Counted from the first letter of the stretch, positions 8,950 to 17,278 are shown. The stretch is 21,454 nucleotides of DNA from CAUZEO01 sp963578625 (GCA_963578625.1 CAUZEO010000042.1:1-21454); one strand, 5' to 3'. Translations and numbers: made by a program. The notes: generated by a model from the sequence alone, not told the origin.

Positions 8950-8974
8950 CCCCTGCACCGCAGGGGACAATTTT
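8950..8974 (+). terminator. Possible intrinsic terminator
   Basis: CCCCTG-CACCG-CAGGGG forms a 6-bp GC-rich stem with a 5-nt loop, followed by ACAATTTT. It lies 48 bp after the deacetylase-like stop codon, in the short gap before the convergent enolase gene. The stem is short and the T-run interrupted, so it may be weak. Confidence 0.35.
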
Positions 8975-8980
8975 CGCCGA

Positions 8981-10138
8981 CTACCAATTGGTGAATGCGC
9001 CGTCGTTTCTGCGCAGCAAGGGGGGCCAGTCCGTGGGGACCACACATTGAGACGCGGCCCGGGTCTCATCGATTTCGACACCAAGACCCGGCCGGTCGGT
9101 GGCAAAAGCGTATCCGTCTTCCCACTCTACCTGGACCGGGTAAAGCTCTTTGTCCACGGCACCTGGTTTTCTCGGCATCTCCTGTACTCCCACATTGGTG
9201 GAGGCCATGCATAACGCTACGCAGGCAGCGGTGCTGACCGGGCCCAGCGGGTTGTGCGGAACGATGTCAATGTAGTGGGTCTCGCACCAGTGAGTAATCT
9301 TCAGGGCCTCTGTAAGGCCTCCCACAATACACAGGTCAATGCGGGCGTACTGTATAAGTTCTTCCTCTATGACTTCCCGGAAAGACCACTTGCCTACCCA
9401 CTGTTCGCCTGCGGCTATGGGCAGTTGCACGTGGCGGGCCAAGGTGCGGTAGCTGGCCGGGTTCTCGGCCCGAAGAGGGTCCTCGATAAAGTAGGGCCTG
9501 TAGGGTTCAAGGTCCCTGCACAGGGAGATCGTGTGGGCCGTATCCAGGCGTGTATGTATATCCAGGCATATCTGGATGTTCGGTCCAACGGCTTCGCGCA
9601 CCTTTTCCATCTGATCCCTGGCCAGTCGAATTGACTCCACCGGTTCAAGTCGTCCTCCCGATTCGTAGGCTCCACTGGTTTCAGGCAGTCCCCAGCGTAC
9701 AAATTTCCAGCCCTCTTCAGCTGTCCGAAGGCAGCTTGCTATCAGTTCGTCGTCATTTTTGCCGTAGTTGTGGGGGTAGCATACAACCTTGTCCCTGACG
9801 GGACCGCCCAGGAGTTTGTATACCGGCATGTCCAGGGCTTTGCCCTTGATGTCCCAAAGTGCGATATCTATGGCGCTGATGGCACATGAATATACCCTGT
9901 CCGCGGGAAAAAACCCCCCTCTGAACATGTGCTGCCACAGTCGTTCGGTACCGAATGGGTCCTCCCCGATTACTATTTCAGAGAGGTGATCCACTGCCTT
10001 CACGATTGATGGGCCCCAGAAGTGTATTCCGGCTTCTCCAAGGCCGGATATTCCGGCATCGGTTTCCACCTTGACGATGATTGACGGGCACTTTGTATCT
10101 TTGCCGAGAAGTAAGCTTCTTATTTCGGTAACCTTCAT
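8981..10138 (-). CDS. Mandelate racemase/enolase superfamily, D-galactonate dehydratase-like
   Basis: 385 residues from the ATG at 10138, chosen because GGAGG lies 9 nt upstream and MKVTEIRSLLLG is the usual family start; an extension to 10237 is unlikely. It follows galactonate dehydratase closely: MFRGGFF, IDIALWDIKGKALDMPVYKLLGG, CLDIHTRLD (metal Asp and the acid/base His near 192-194), LEPYRPYFIEDP (metal Glu), AAGEQW (metal Glu), VPHNPLGPVSTAA (second catalytic His) and RPGLGVEIDE near the C-terminus. All catalytic positions of that group appear present. Known reaction: Mg-dependent dehydration of an aldonic acid to a 2-keto-3-deoxy acid, in the cytoplasm; the exact sugar acid is not fixed by sequence. 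It may use products of the oxidoreductase. Confidence 0.9.
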   Translation of the reverse strand: MKVTEIRSLLLGKDTKCPSIIVKVETDAGISGLGEAGIHFWGPSIVKAVDHLSEIVIGEDPFGTERLWQHMFRGGFFPADRVYSCAISAIDIALWDIKGKALDMPVYKLLGGPVRDKVVCYPHNYGKNDDELIASCLRTAEEGWKFVRWGLPETSGAYESGGRLEPVESIRLARDQMEKVREAVGPNIQICLDIHTRLDTAHTISLCRDLEPYRPYFIEDPLRAENPASYRTLARHVQLPIAAGEQWVGKWSFREVIEEELIQYARIDLCIVGGLTEALKITHWCETHYIDIVPHNPLGPVSTAACVALCMASTNVGVQEMPRKPGAVDKELYPVQVEWEDGYAFATDRPGLGVEIDETRAASQCVVPTDWPPLLRRNDGAFTNW

Positions 10139-10147
10139 GTCCTGTTT

Positions 10148-10152
10148 CCTCC
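10148..10152 (-). promoter_or_regulatory. Shine-Dalgarno of the enolase gene
   Basis: GGAGG on the minus strand, 9 nt upstream of ATG 10138, decides the start. It lies in a near-palindrome CCTCCCCGGGAGG, so the site could be masked in a hairpin. Confidence 0.6.
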
Positions 10153-10233
10153 CCGGGAGGGTTCTATACCGAGTCCCGGTGTGCTGTCTGCCAACGAAGC
10201 GGACGAAACTCTTTGCGGCGCACGGTAGTCTTG

Positions 10234-10677
10234 TCACGCAGATGGGTCAAGGAATTGGGCCATTACGGTATCTCCATGGGTGTCTCCGCCTCCCGTTTCG
10301 GCGAATACGGTGGTTTGGTCCGCCGGAGCACGCAGTTTTGTTCGGGGTTTTCTTCTTGTATGCAGGGACACGCCCATACGATTTCCCATGAACTCTGCAA
10401 AGTGGTGACTCATCAACTCGGCCAGAGGGCCGGCATCATCAGCCAGGAGGATTTTCCAGTTTTCATCAACCTGGATATCGTTGAATTTTCTCCGGGCATT
10501 ATCATCCCGGTTGTATCGGGAGAATAGTCCGTCAGCAGAATCCCGAAACGACTCGTGGCCCTTGCCTCGGCAGCTCCCTTCGCATAGGATGGCAGCAGGC
10601 TACCCCATGTGACGGCAATCAAAAGGATTGCAACATGGAAGAACCCGCCTGCCTGCAGTTCCTCCGTATACTTGAGG
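10234..10677 (-). pseudogene. Frameshifted remnant of a secreted protein (DUF4838/GH67N-like start?)
   Basis: Just downstream of the ceramidase-like relic on the same strand. One frame begins with a signal-peptide-like run, FFHVAILLIAVTWGSLL PSYA, then breaks near 10540. A second frame continues with DENWKILLADDAGPLAEL and HHFAEFMGNRMGVSL, which resembles the opening alpha/beta motif of DUF4838 or GH67 N-terminal domains (a nucleoside- or sugar-site-like ILADDA...). It ends after ~100 codons at a stop near 10236 without a catalytic domain. No start codon fits. The identification is tentative. Confidence 0.4.
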
Positions 10678-11629
10678 TCACAGCCTCTCGATGATGTCAT
10701 GAACTCTGTCTTGGTATAACTGCTGCCACCCAGGAGAAAGGAAGCATTCGGTGACCTCGTAGCCGCCTTTGTCGTAGTCGGCTTCCGGCGGGCCATAATG
10801 GATGTATCCGTTGGTGAAGGCAACGACGAAGGTGTGTTTGTGGGGGGGATGCGTTTTTAATGTTCAAGGCGACCTCGGTGAGGACCTCTGTCGTTGAGGT
10901 GATCAGCACGCATTCACCGATTCGTATGCCCTGGATCTCAGCGTCAACTGTCTTGTCGCCCGATTCGTCATTGATTGCCTGGTGGCGCTGCAGGGTAGCA
11001 ATTTTGTCCTGGATTCTGGCGAGGTTCTCCATGGAACGGATGTTGGCCATATATTTTTCGATATTGCTTTTATTCAAGGTATCCATGGCCGCAAACGCAT
11101 CCGATCCGAGTCTTTCCGCCTGCAGGTACCGGAAAGAAAAATCTGCGGGATATCCTGGGTTGATCGCATACTGGATATACATGGGAAGGAAGGTCTTGAA
11201 ATCGAGGGTCATGAATCGCAGTGACTCAAGCAGCTTGGTTTGTTCCTGTTCAAGGTCCCTGATTTTTTCAGGGATGTCGGTGCGGCGGGGAAGCTTGATG
11301 GTTTCCGTGATGAGGGATAATGCGGCATCGCCAGTCTTTATCTTTCGCAGCGCACCGAGCGTGCTCACAGCCAGTATATTGCCGAGAGGTTCGACGTCGC
11401 GGGGGCGGTGAAAATCCTTGAAGAGCACGTCCATCACATCGCCGGCTGCTCCCTGCAGGAAGAGTGCTGTCGCCCCATGACCGAGAGTACTCTCAATGAC
11501 CCTTGATGCTACACCAACAAAATTGGCGGTTACACTGCCCTGTGCATCGCCGAACAGCAAATGGCAGGCGAAATTGTATACTACGGCCAGGGGTTGTCCA
11601 TTTGTTCGGTCGATGCGCAGGATTCCAAT
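10678..11629 (-). pseudogene. Neutral/alkaline ceramidase-like protein, N-truncated and frameshifted
   Basis: Minus strand. From the left junction at 11629 it reads GILRIDRTNGQPLAVVYNFAC, then GATALFLQGAAGDVMDVLF, both hallmarks of the neutral ceramidase-like family (LRID..G.P.A...NFACHP; A.FLQGAAGD). A helical middle part follows, then the C-terminal TNGYIHYGPPEADYDKGGYE and VHDIIERL with a stop at 10678-10680. The last piece is one frame off: the run of seven G at 10842-10848 has one base too many for continuity. The N-terminal domain, including the first metal ligands, is missing and is replaced by the duplicated sulfatase end. Family members hydrolyse amide bonds in lipids or are uncharacterised in PVC bacteria. 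Not functional as seen. Confidence 0.75.
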
Positions 11630-11907
11630 GAACAGTGCGCGTATTTCGATATTCCCCACGGATAGATACGAAAGCTACCCGAACTGTTGCGGAATGATTC
11701 CGCCCGAATACGTATCCGGAATCTGCAACCACCTCGCGTCGTAGAGCGACTTCTCCGCATCAAAGATTCGTCCGTCCGGTAGCCGGTACTGGTTCGGCGT
11801 ACCGGGTGGATGCCCGGAAGCAAACTCCTTCATCCGCTCGCGGTCTTCCTCCAACTGACGGTGGACGTCCTCCCAATTGAAGTCCCGGTAAAGAAGCTCC
11901 TTCATCG
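11629..11907. repeat. 279-bp direct repeat, copy 2
   Basis: Copy of 5640-5918 with one mismatch. Its left edge abuts the truncated ceramidase-like gene and its right edge abuts IS91 remnant A. At the right junction, TTCATCG fits both the sulfatase and the transposase frame (F-I-A-A-I), a short microhomology. Confidence 0.9.
11675..11907 (-). pseudogene. Sulfatase C-terminal fragment (duplicate)
   Basis: The last ~77 codons of the sulfatase at 5686-7209, with one substitution visible (LQIPDTYS here, LQISDTYS in the intact gene). There is no catalytic region. The open frame continues into the antisense of the transposase remnant, so any product would be a meaningless fusion. Confidence 0.85.
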
Positions 11908-12214
11908 CCGCCATCGCCCAGCACATCCCGGATAAGAGCTTCCAGCTCGTTCGCGTCCATACCGGAGCAGATCCTCCTGCGGAGTACACCCTCGAACCGT
12001 GGCTTGAAGACCCCTTTCCCGACTACGAAACAGAACCGGTCCTGGCCAACGCGAATTCCTGAACGCTCGCGGCATTGGATGGGTCTCTCCATCTCTGCCG
12101 CAGAGCCACCGTAGCGCCCTCGCTATGCAACTGTCCGTGTCGTTAAAAGGACGCGTTCAGCGGGTTTCAAGGGGCAAGTGCTCATGCCTCCCAAAAAGCG
12201 ATTTCCTATCAATT
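11908..12214 (+). mobile_element. IS91-family element remnant A (transposase tail plus right end)
   Basis: Plus-strand frame reads AAIAQHIPDKSFQLVR, a motif of IS91-type rolling-circle transposases normally followed by YYGWYSN, but here joined directly to VHTGADPPAEYTLEPWLEDP and the C-terminal ETEPVLANANS with a stop near 12061. The middle of the protein and the catalytic tyrosines are missing. The non-coding right end follows (~150 bp), including CTCTGC-C-GCAGAG, and finishes at GATTTCCTATCAATT. From 11958 on it is nearly identical to remnants B and C; it has two extra bases (GCATTGG for GCAGG). Confidence 0.8.
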
Positions 12215-12255
12215 CGATAACGACAGGTACTTTTTCCATAATAACATATTTTTCA

Positions 12256-14472
12256 TTACTGATACTCCTTTAATTGTCTGGCAAGAGTTTCAGCGAACTC
12301 GGTAAACGGTTCAATTACGCCCTGATGCTGAAGACACAACTGCCCTTGCTCATCGCACGAGCTTACCCATTTTGCGTATATTTCCATGTATTCAATTTCC
12401 AGTTCAAGCGCTTTTTCAGCTTCTTTGACCAAGTCCTTGAGTTTTTCCGGTGGTGGCCAGCAGGCATGTTCGTTACCAAGCGGCCAAGCTTTGTAGCCGA
12501 AAAGTGGCAGTTTGGCATTTTGAAAATGATAAACAGCTTGAATATGCAGAGCACTTATCCGGCATATATCAGTCATGTATTCGGCTTGTTTTTTGCCGGT
12601 GGGAATTGAATTTTCTGCCAACTCCTGAAAACTTCGGGTAGCACTATCAAAAAATGCTTTTGCTTTTTTCAAGCGTTTCCAATCATAACCGGGAGCGTCA
12701 GTTGAATGTTTATAGACCCAATTACCGGTAAAACCAATATTGTATGTATGATCTTTACCGTAAAGAGTACCCGCTTCAAGACATTCATATGCGTCAGTAG
12801 CTTTGGCAAGTGCATGGGCGCCATACAGTCGACCAAAATAATCTTTTTTGAAATCAGCTTTTGAAAGAGCGGGATTCCAGCAAAATGCTGCGGCGGCCGC
12901 GGAATTGTGTTCAAGTGAACGAACCCGCCAATGATTAAAATATACGGATTCAGCATCTAATTCTTTTGCTGCTTTAACATTGTCCCAAATTGAATCGTTC
13001 CATCCCTGTGCAAGCATCATAGTACCGTCGAATTCAAGCCATGACACTACGCCAATATCAATATCAGCGTCATGCAACGGTTTCCACGCTGGCAGGTTGG
13101 CAGCAATATCTTTGGCACCGTAATCAGACAAGCAGTGAAACTTTATTCCAGACGGTAACATTTTAGCGATTGGCGACATCATCAACCGAATGGTTTCAGG
13201 ATTCGGACTGTAGATTGAAATTGAAACTTTGATATCCCTTTCCGCTAATTTTTTCGCCACACGTGGATCTGCGAGAACCGCCATAGTAAACTCTGTATAA
13301 CGCAAAGCTCCCAATACGGTCGGATAAAAACTATTTCCGGGCAGAACGGTCCAGTAAGGATGTGCTTTGGGACTCATTTCAGGACCTTCATCCGGAGGAA
13401 CGATTTTTGCCATAGCTTCATAATCAAATAGAGAATCATAAAGGTTGAATTTATTTTTCAGTCTGACAATTTCGGTTTCGTAGGACTCTTCGGCTTTGGG
13501 TTTCCAGGTCGTGCCTTCACGTGATATAAGCTGCAGTTCATTCATGTCCGGAAAAGCGTCGATACACTGCAGACATCTTTCGACCGTCACATCAATTACC
13601 AGAGGATGTCTGATTTCCGGTTCCGTCAATTTTGTTCCGGACCAGCCTTCCTGCCAGTCATTACTAAGGTCCTCACCAGTCATCAAGTCGGTAGCACTTT
13701 CTCCGGTCCATTCCGGCAGTTTTTCGATGACAGCTGGAGGCAAGGCTTCTGGTTCGAAAGCCACACAATTCGTCATTCCACGATTAGTGGCGCGTTTCAT
13801 CATCCTTTTAAAACGTTCGTATACATGCATCAACAATTCTTCTTTGTCAGTAATGTTTTCAAATTCTCTGGGGAACCAGTGATCTTTCACTTTTACTTTA
13901 TCACGACCGATCATATCTTCGGCTAAATGTCGGCGATCCAAATTACCCAGCTTCAAATCAAGGTGTTTAACACCACGGTATGAAAATGGAAACCACTGCT
14001 GAGGTGTATACATATGAAACAACAGATAGTTAAAACGTTGGCGCGCCATATTATCGATAAAAGCCGCAAATTCTTCTTCCGAGAAAAAAGACTGATCCTG
14101 AACAAAGTTCAGATGCATACGAATGCCGCGCTGGGCAATCCCTGGAGTCTGCCGGAGTGAAAGTTCCGGGATCTCAAGTTCACTCACCGCAGGCGGTAGC
14201 AGTTCGCCTGATATTTCAAATACACAGCCTAGCTTTTCGAGAAAGATATAAATGCAATGCAAAACAGCATGAGAACTGCCGCCTTGAATCTTTACCGTTT
14301 TTTTATTGCTGTTTAATGATATTTCATCGCTATTAAGAGCCAAATCAACTGAAAGCTCAATCTCTATATCCGTTTTTGGAGCTGGACACAACAGAGAAAG
14401 AATTCGCTGTAATTCTTCCATTGCATAGTCAGCGATTGGACCTTGAAGGTTGGGTGTTTTTACTAGGTACAC
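12256..14472 (-). CDS. GH20/GH67-like glycoside hydrolase candidate
   Basis: 738 residues, GTG start preceded by AAGGGAAAATT. No signal peptide, so probably cytoplasmic. Residues ~10-110 form an alpha/beta domain of the GH20/GH67 N-terminal type: IADYAMEELQRIL, then SSHAVLHCIYIFLEKLGCVF. A barrel-like region starts near 115 (QRGIRMHLNFVQD, RQRFNYLLFHMYTP) and continues through FEPEALPP, DMNELQLISREG, IDIGVVSWLEFDG, ESVYFNHWRVRSLEHNS. Acidic residues in these strands could be catalytic but I cannot assign them. The last ~170 residues are helical. Base composition is clearly lower in GC than the other genes (one 60-bp line counted 25 G+C, against 41 in a line of the 17279 gene). It lies 42 bp downstream of the SGNH fragment, same strand. 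Confidence 0.65.
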   Translation of the reverse strand: MYLVKTPNLQGPIADYAMEELQRILSLLCPAPKTDIEIELSVDLALNSDEISLNSNKKTVKIQGGSSHAVLHCIYIFLEKLGCVFEISGELLPPAVSELEIPELSLRQTPGIAQRGIRMHLNFVQDQSFFSEEEFAAFIDNMARQRFNYLLFHMYTPQQWFPFSYRGVKHLDLKLGNLDRRHLAEDMIGRDKVKVKDHWFPREFENITDKEELLMHVYERFKRMMKRATNRGMTNCVAFEPEALPPAVIEKLPEWTGESATDLMTGEDLSNDWQEGWSGTKLTEPEIRHPLVIDVTVERCLQCIDAFPDMNELQLISREGTTWKPKAEESYETEIVRLKNKFNLYDSLFDYEAMAKIVPPDEGPEMSPKAHPYWTVLPGNSFYPTVLGALRYTEFTMAVLADPRVAKKLAERDIKVSISIYSPNPETIRLMMSPIAKMLPSGIKFHCLSDYGAKDIAANLPAWKPLHDADIDIGVVSWLEFDGTMMLAQGWNDSIWDNVKAAKELDAESVYFNHWRVRSLEHNSAAAAAFCWNPALSKADFKKDYFGRLYGAHALAKATDAYECLEAGTLYGKDHTYNIGFTGNWVYKHSTDAPGYDWKRLKKAKAFFDSATRSFQELAENSIPTGKKQAEYMTDICRISALHIQAVYHFQNAKLPLFGYKAWPLGNEHACWPPPEKLKDLVKEAEKALELEIEYMEIYAKWVSSCDEQGQLCLQHQGVIEPFTEFAETLARQLKEYQ

Positions 14473-14514
14473 AATTTTCCCTTATTAAGTTCTTATTTGG
14501 TTAATATTCATAAT

Positions 14515-14940
14515 TCAAAGAGTGAAATATTTTTCAAGTATTCGCCGAAGTATCTGTTTGCCGCGATCATTACCATGAATCCCATCTCGATTAAACCATT
14601 CCCTGGATTTTTGTGATTTGCCTAGGTAATCGTTCCAGTGTTTTGCCATATCAATAAATTCGATCCCCAAGTTTAATGCTAGTTGCTGTTGTTCCAAAGC
14701 CAATTTACTTCCATCCCATTGCTGTTTGGGTAATGTTAACAATGGATTTTCGCTATCGTATTTACGCCAATCCTCCTCTAAAGGGCCACTCAATAACAAA
14801 ATTTCGCAATTGATTTGGTTTGTAGCCATTTCAATTACTCGCTGAATGGCATTAATATCTTTATTATTAATGCCACCGACAATTAGTAAGTCTGGTTTGG
14901 ACTCATTTACATATTTCCTGAACGCGTTCGGTTCCTTATA
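14515..14940 (-). pseudogene. SGNH/GDSL hydrolase, C-terminal fragment
   Basis: About 140 meaningful residues. KPDLLIVGGINNKD fits block III of SGNH hydrolases (GxN), CEILLLSGPLEEDW is the next core strand, and REWFNRDGIHGNDRGKQIL carries the DxxH catalytic dyad of block V. Blocks I and II with the nucleophile serine are missing; reading upstream of about 14940 enters the antisense of another gene fragment. Members remove acyl groups, often acetyl from glycans. The AT-rich composition matches the downstream GH-like gene, so the two probably arrived together. The ORF can be extended to an ATG at 15000 but that part looks like unrelated sequence. Confidence 0.7.
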
Positions 14941-14942
14941 AT

Positions 14943-15902
14943 AGCAACAGCCAGTTGAACCGCGTACAGCACAACAAGTCACCCTCGGTATTCGGTTCAA
15001 TGGCGGCTCCTTGAACTATCCTACAATTGCTGGATTTGATTTGATCCGCGGTGGAGAAGTGAGCATCAGTAAAATGCACTTCCTTGGCGGATTCAAGGAT
15101 CCGGCAAAATCGTGTCCCATGCTGCGAAGAGCCGGTACGTTCGGTCACGTCACTATGACCGAAAATGAGATGGAAGGGGCCGGTACATTTCTCTTTGCGC
15201 CGGACGATACCGGGTTCGCCAATACCTGGCCGATAGAACTCATCGGGAATACGATTGGGTATATAGGCCCCGCGGGATCTAACGTCATTGACTATCGGCA
15301 ACGTGGCCCGCTCATCATCATAGGGGGGACATCAACAGCTCCAACCCGGCGAATTTCATTTACAATCCTCCGGGGAATGCGATGCTTTACGACGTGGGTG
15401 TTCGTTACGTCAGGGTCAAGGTAGTCATGGGGGCACACGGTACTCGCTCAGGACGGAAAGCCACTGGAGAATTGATGGCCGGATCCCCAAGCGGCAACAT
15501 TGTGGGAAGCGGATCACCCGTGGGCGGGACAGTTCTGACCCTGGGGATGGGCGTGGCGGACGACAGCATCTATAGAACACTTGCACATCGTGGCGGCGGG
15601 GGCTCGGCCAGCATGATCCAGTATCAATACACCGCGACGGGAATCAAGAGAACCGGAAAAAAAACGCCACCCTGGAGCAGAAGGCCGCGTTAGTGATTGT
15701 GGCCGGAACAGATGGGACCAATTCCTTCGTCGATCTTGTTCTTACGGGGAACTCACTCCCGCCAACCGTAGTGGCCGGGAACACCGCGAGAGAGAACCCT
15801 GCGAGACGGAAATACTCTGTATCTGGATTCGCCCTGAAACTTGCGATGGCATCCGGGACCTACCGGACGAACACGCACAGCCTGCAACTAACTGCGAGGT
15901 AG
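14943..15902 (+). pseudogene. Beta-helix-like protein, N-truncated with two frameshifts
   Basis: Three frames together give one continuous-looking protein: TLGIRFNGGSLNYPTIAGFD, GGEVSISKMHFLGGF, GHVTMTENEMEGAGTF, WPIELIGNTIGYIGPAG, then INSSNPANFIYNPPGNAMLY, then VIVAGTDGTNSFVDLVLTGN to a stop at 15900-15902. The short repeated strand-turn pattern suggests a right-handed beta-helix like those of pectate-lyase-type or tailspike proteins. The first shift falls in a run of six G near 15325 (seven needed), the second in eight A at 15657-15664 (nine needed). The N-terminus is missing and replaced by the SGNH fragment. Family uncertain. Confidence 0.5.
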
Positions 15903-16034
15903 CATCGCGCTTGGGGGGGGGGAATCTGAGGGCGCTTCTGACAAAAGTTCTCATTTTGTCCGTCGTGTCAGAAGAAGAGGCAGCTTGAGTTCGCAGAGTT
16001 TGCCGCATCAGCATTTGTTTGTGGGGGAGGGTGT
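15903..16034. other. Short gap with ten-G run and stem-loop
   Basis: Contains ten consecutive G at 15913-15922 and an inverted repeat, CTTCTGACA at 15935-15943 with TGTCAGAAG at 15966-15974; the inner bases can also pair as GACAAAA/TTTTGTC. It could be a terminator for the preceding fragment. No coding sequence recognised. Confidence 0.4.
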
Positions 16035-16425
16035 TGATTTCAAGAAAACTGGAACCTCTTCACATCGGCCTCCGAGTCGACGGACGCGGAGTCGGGCGTC
16101 AACTACTTTGTCTTCATGGATATGATCTTCCAACACCTGGCCAACGATTCCAGTTGTTGGAATCTTGCCGGTCTTCTTCCCTGGGGAGCGCCCTATGCAG
16201 ATGAGGAGATTTTTCGCTGGATGGGCAAGCTCAACCGCCACTACTGCATCGAGGGGAATACCGAATTTCTGACGGCCGACCCGGCCTATCGCATGGACTA
16301 CGAGCTCGATCACATTGATAACGGCAGCTTTACCGACGGCCTGGACGGCTGGACGGTCCTGCCCGGCGACAAGGGGAGGATCGGCGACAAGTGCTTCGTG
16401 CAAGTCGCGTGGCCGACATCGGCTG
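16035..16425 (+). pseudogene. C-terminal fragment of an unidentified, probably glycan-active enzyme
   Basis: Opens directly after a TGA and reads ENWNLFTSASESTDAESGVN, YFVFMDMIFQHLANDS, EEIFRWMGKLNRHYCIEG, then DHIDNGSFTDGLDGWTV. The last piece is the usual opening of a carbohydrate-binding-like beta domain (NGSFE.GL.GW.V) found at the end of glycosidases. It stops making sense near 16425, where an antisense sulfatase fragment begins. Neither end is native. I do not recognise the catalytic family. Confidence 0.5.
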
Positions 16426-16831
16426 CGAAGAAACCCGCACGCCTTGTCCGCGACCCAGCGCGTTTCCTCCTGCTCCTCAGGCATCGTGCAGATCCCGACA
16501 CCGGTCCTTTCGTCCGACCAGCGGGTGGCCACATCAGGCGAGACCGCACCCTGTTCGGACAGAAACTTTTCATAGGCATTGAGCCCGGTGCCGTCCAGGA
16601 GGCACTCTTCGTGCTGCTCCCGGTGCGTGAAGCCATGGTCGTTTCGTGCAGGTGAGACATGCAGCTTCCCCACGATCCCCGTGTCATACCCGGCATCACG
16701 GAGGATGCGCGGCAGCACCGGGGAGGAATGCGCCAGATCGATCCCATTCCACCAGACCCCATGCTCATGCACATACTGGCTCGTGAACATACAGGTGCGA
16801 CTGGGGCCGCAGAGCGGCGACTGGGCAAATA
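16426..16831 (-). pseudogene. Sulfatase internal fragment containing the active-site motif
   Basis: Minus strand: YVFAQSPLCGPSRTCMFT holds the CxPSR formylglycine motif (C-G-P-S-R), followed by QYVHEHGVWWNGIDLAHSS, ILRDAGYDTGIVGKLHV, and ending RWVADKACGFL. So it covers roughly residues 45-180 of a typical sulfatase. The N-terminus, with the first metal ligands, is cut by IS91 remnant B and the C-terminal half is cut near 16425. It is a third distinct sulfatase paralogue, different from those at 3744 and 5686. Confidence 0.8.
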
Positions 16832-17085
16832 CATACCGGAGCAGATCCTCCTGCGGAGTACACCCTCGAACCGTGGCTTGAAGACCCCTTTCCCGACTAC
16901 GAAACAGAACCGGTCCTGGCCAACGCGAATTCCTGAACGCTCGCGGCAGGATGGGTCTCTCCATCTCTGCCGCAGAGCCACCGTAGCGCCCTCGCTATGC
17001 AACTGTCCGTGTCGTTAAAAGGACGCTTTCAGCGGGTTTCAAGGGGCAAGTGCTCATGCCTCCCTAAAATCGATTTCCTATCAAT
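16832..17085 (+). mobile_element. IS91-family element remnant B (right-end segment)
   Basis: 254 bp from CATACCGGAGCAG to CCTATCAAT. It encodes the last ~35 residues of the same transposase tail as A and C (GADPPAEYTLEPWLEDP to VLANANS, stop near 16936) plus the right end. It differs from C by lacking the 72-bp palindromic insertion and by CCTAAAATCGATT instead of CAAAAAGCGATT. The left neighbour is a sulfatase fragment and the right neighbour an oxidoreductase tail, both broken exactly at the element. Confidence 0.8.
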
Positions 17086-17205
17086 CGGATGGTTCGCGAA
17101 GATCTGGATCCCTTCCCCGCGCTGGAGGACGCGGTGGCGTCCCTGCGGATCGTGGAGGCGGGCAACCGTTCCGCCCGGGAAGGCGGGGTGGTAATGCTCG
17201 CGTAA
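17086..17205 (+). pseudogene. Gfo/Idh/MocA oxidoreductase C-terminal tail
   Basis: About 38 codons: MVREDLDPFPALEDAVASLR then IVEAGNRSAREGGVVMLA and TAA at 17203-17205. The ALEDAVASLRIVEAGNRSAR pattern is the typical last helix and tail of this family (D...SL.IVEA...SAR.G). Everything upstream is replaced by the end of IS91 remnant B. It is only 73 bp upstream of the DUF4091 gene and probably marks an older operon partner. Confidence 0.7.
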
Positions 17206-17278
17206 GGTCGATTGCGGCCGACAGCAATCGATTGCATTCGATCGCAGTCGAGTCGTAGTATCAGTCGGGAGAAAAAAA
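17206..17278 (+). promoter_or_regulatory. Leader of the DUF4091 gene with CGATTGC-type repeats
   Basis: Contains a perfect 12-bp palindrome GCAATCGATTGC at 17224-17235, and related copies TCGATTGCGG before it and TTCGATCGCAGTCGAG after it. GGGAG followed by an A-rich stretch lies before ATG 17279. The repeats could be operator half-sites; no cognate regulator is in the window. Confidence 0.35.

Noticed and set aside
11908..11960. Minus-strand peptide MDANELEALIRDVLGDGG, strikingly like a microcompartment encapsulation peptide (PduP N-terminus)
   Set aside because: The plus strand of the same bases reads AAIAQHIPDKSFQLVR in frame with the IS91 transposase tail, a known motif of that family, and the part coding for MDA is shared with the other IS copy. 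The resemblance is a coincidence of the antisense frame.
15011..15301. Minus-strand extension of the SGNH fragment to an ATG at 15000 and a 121-codon frame at 14936-15301
   Set aside because: The plus strand here encodes the beta-helix-like fragment; the minus-strand residues show no hydrolase motifs beyond about 14940.
16130..16155. Inverted repeat GATTCCA/TGGAATC
   Set aside because: It lies within the coding frame of the enzyme-tail fragment and is short; most likely chance.
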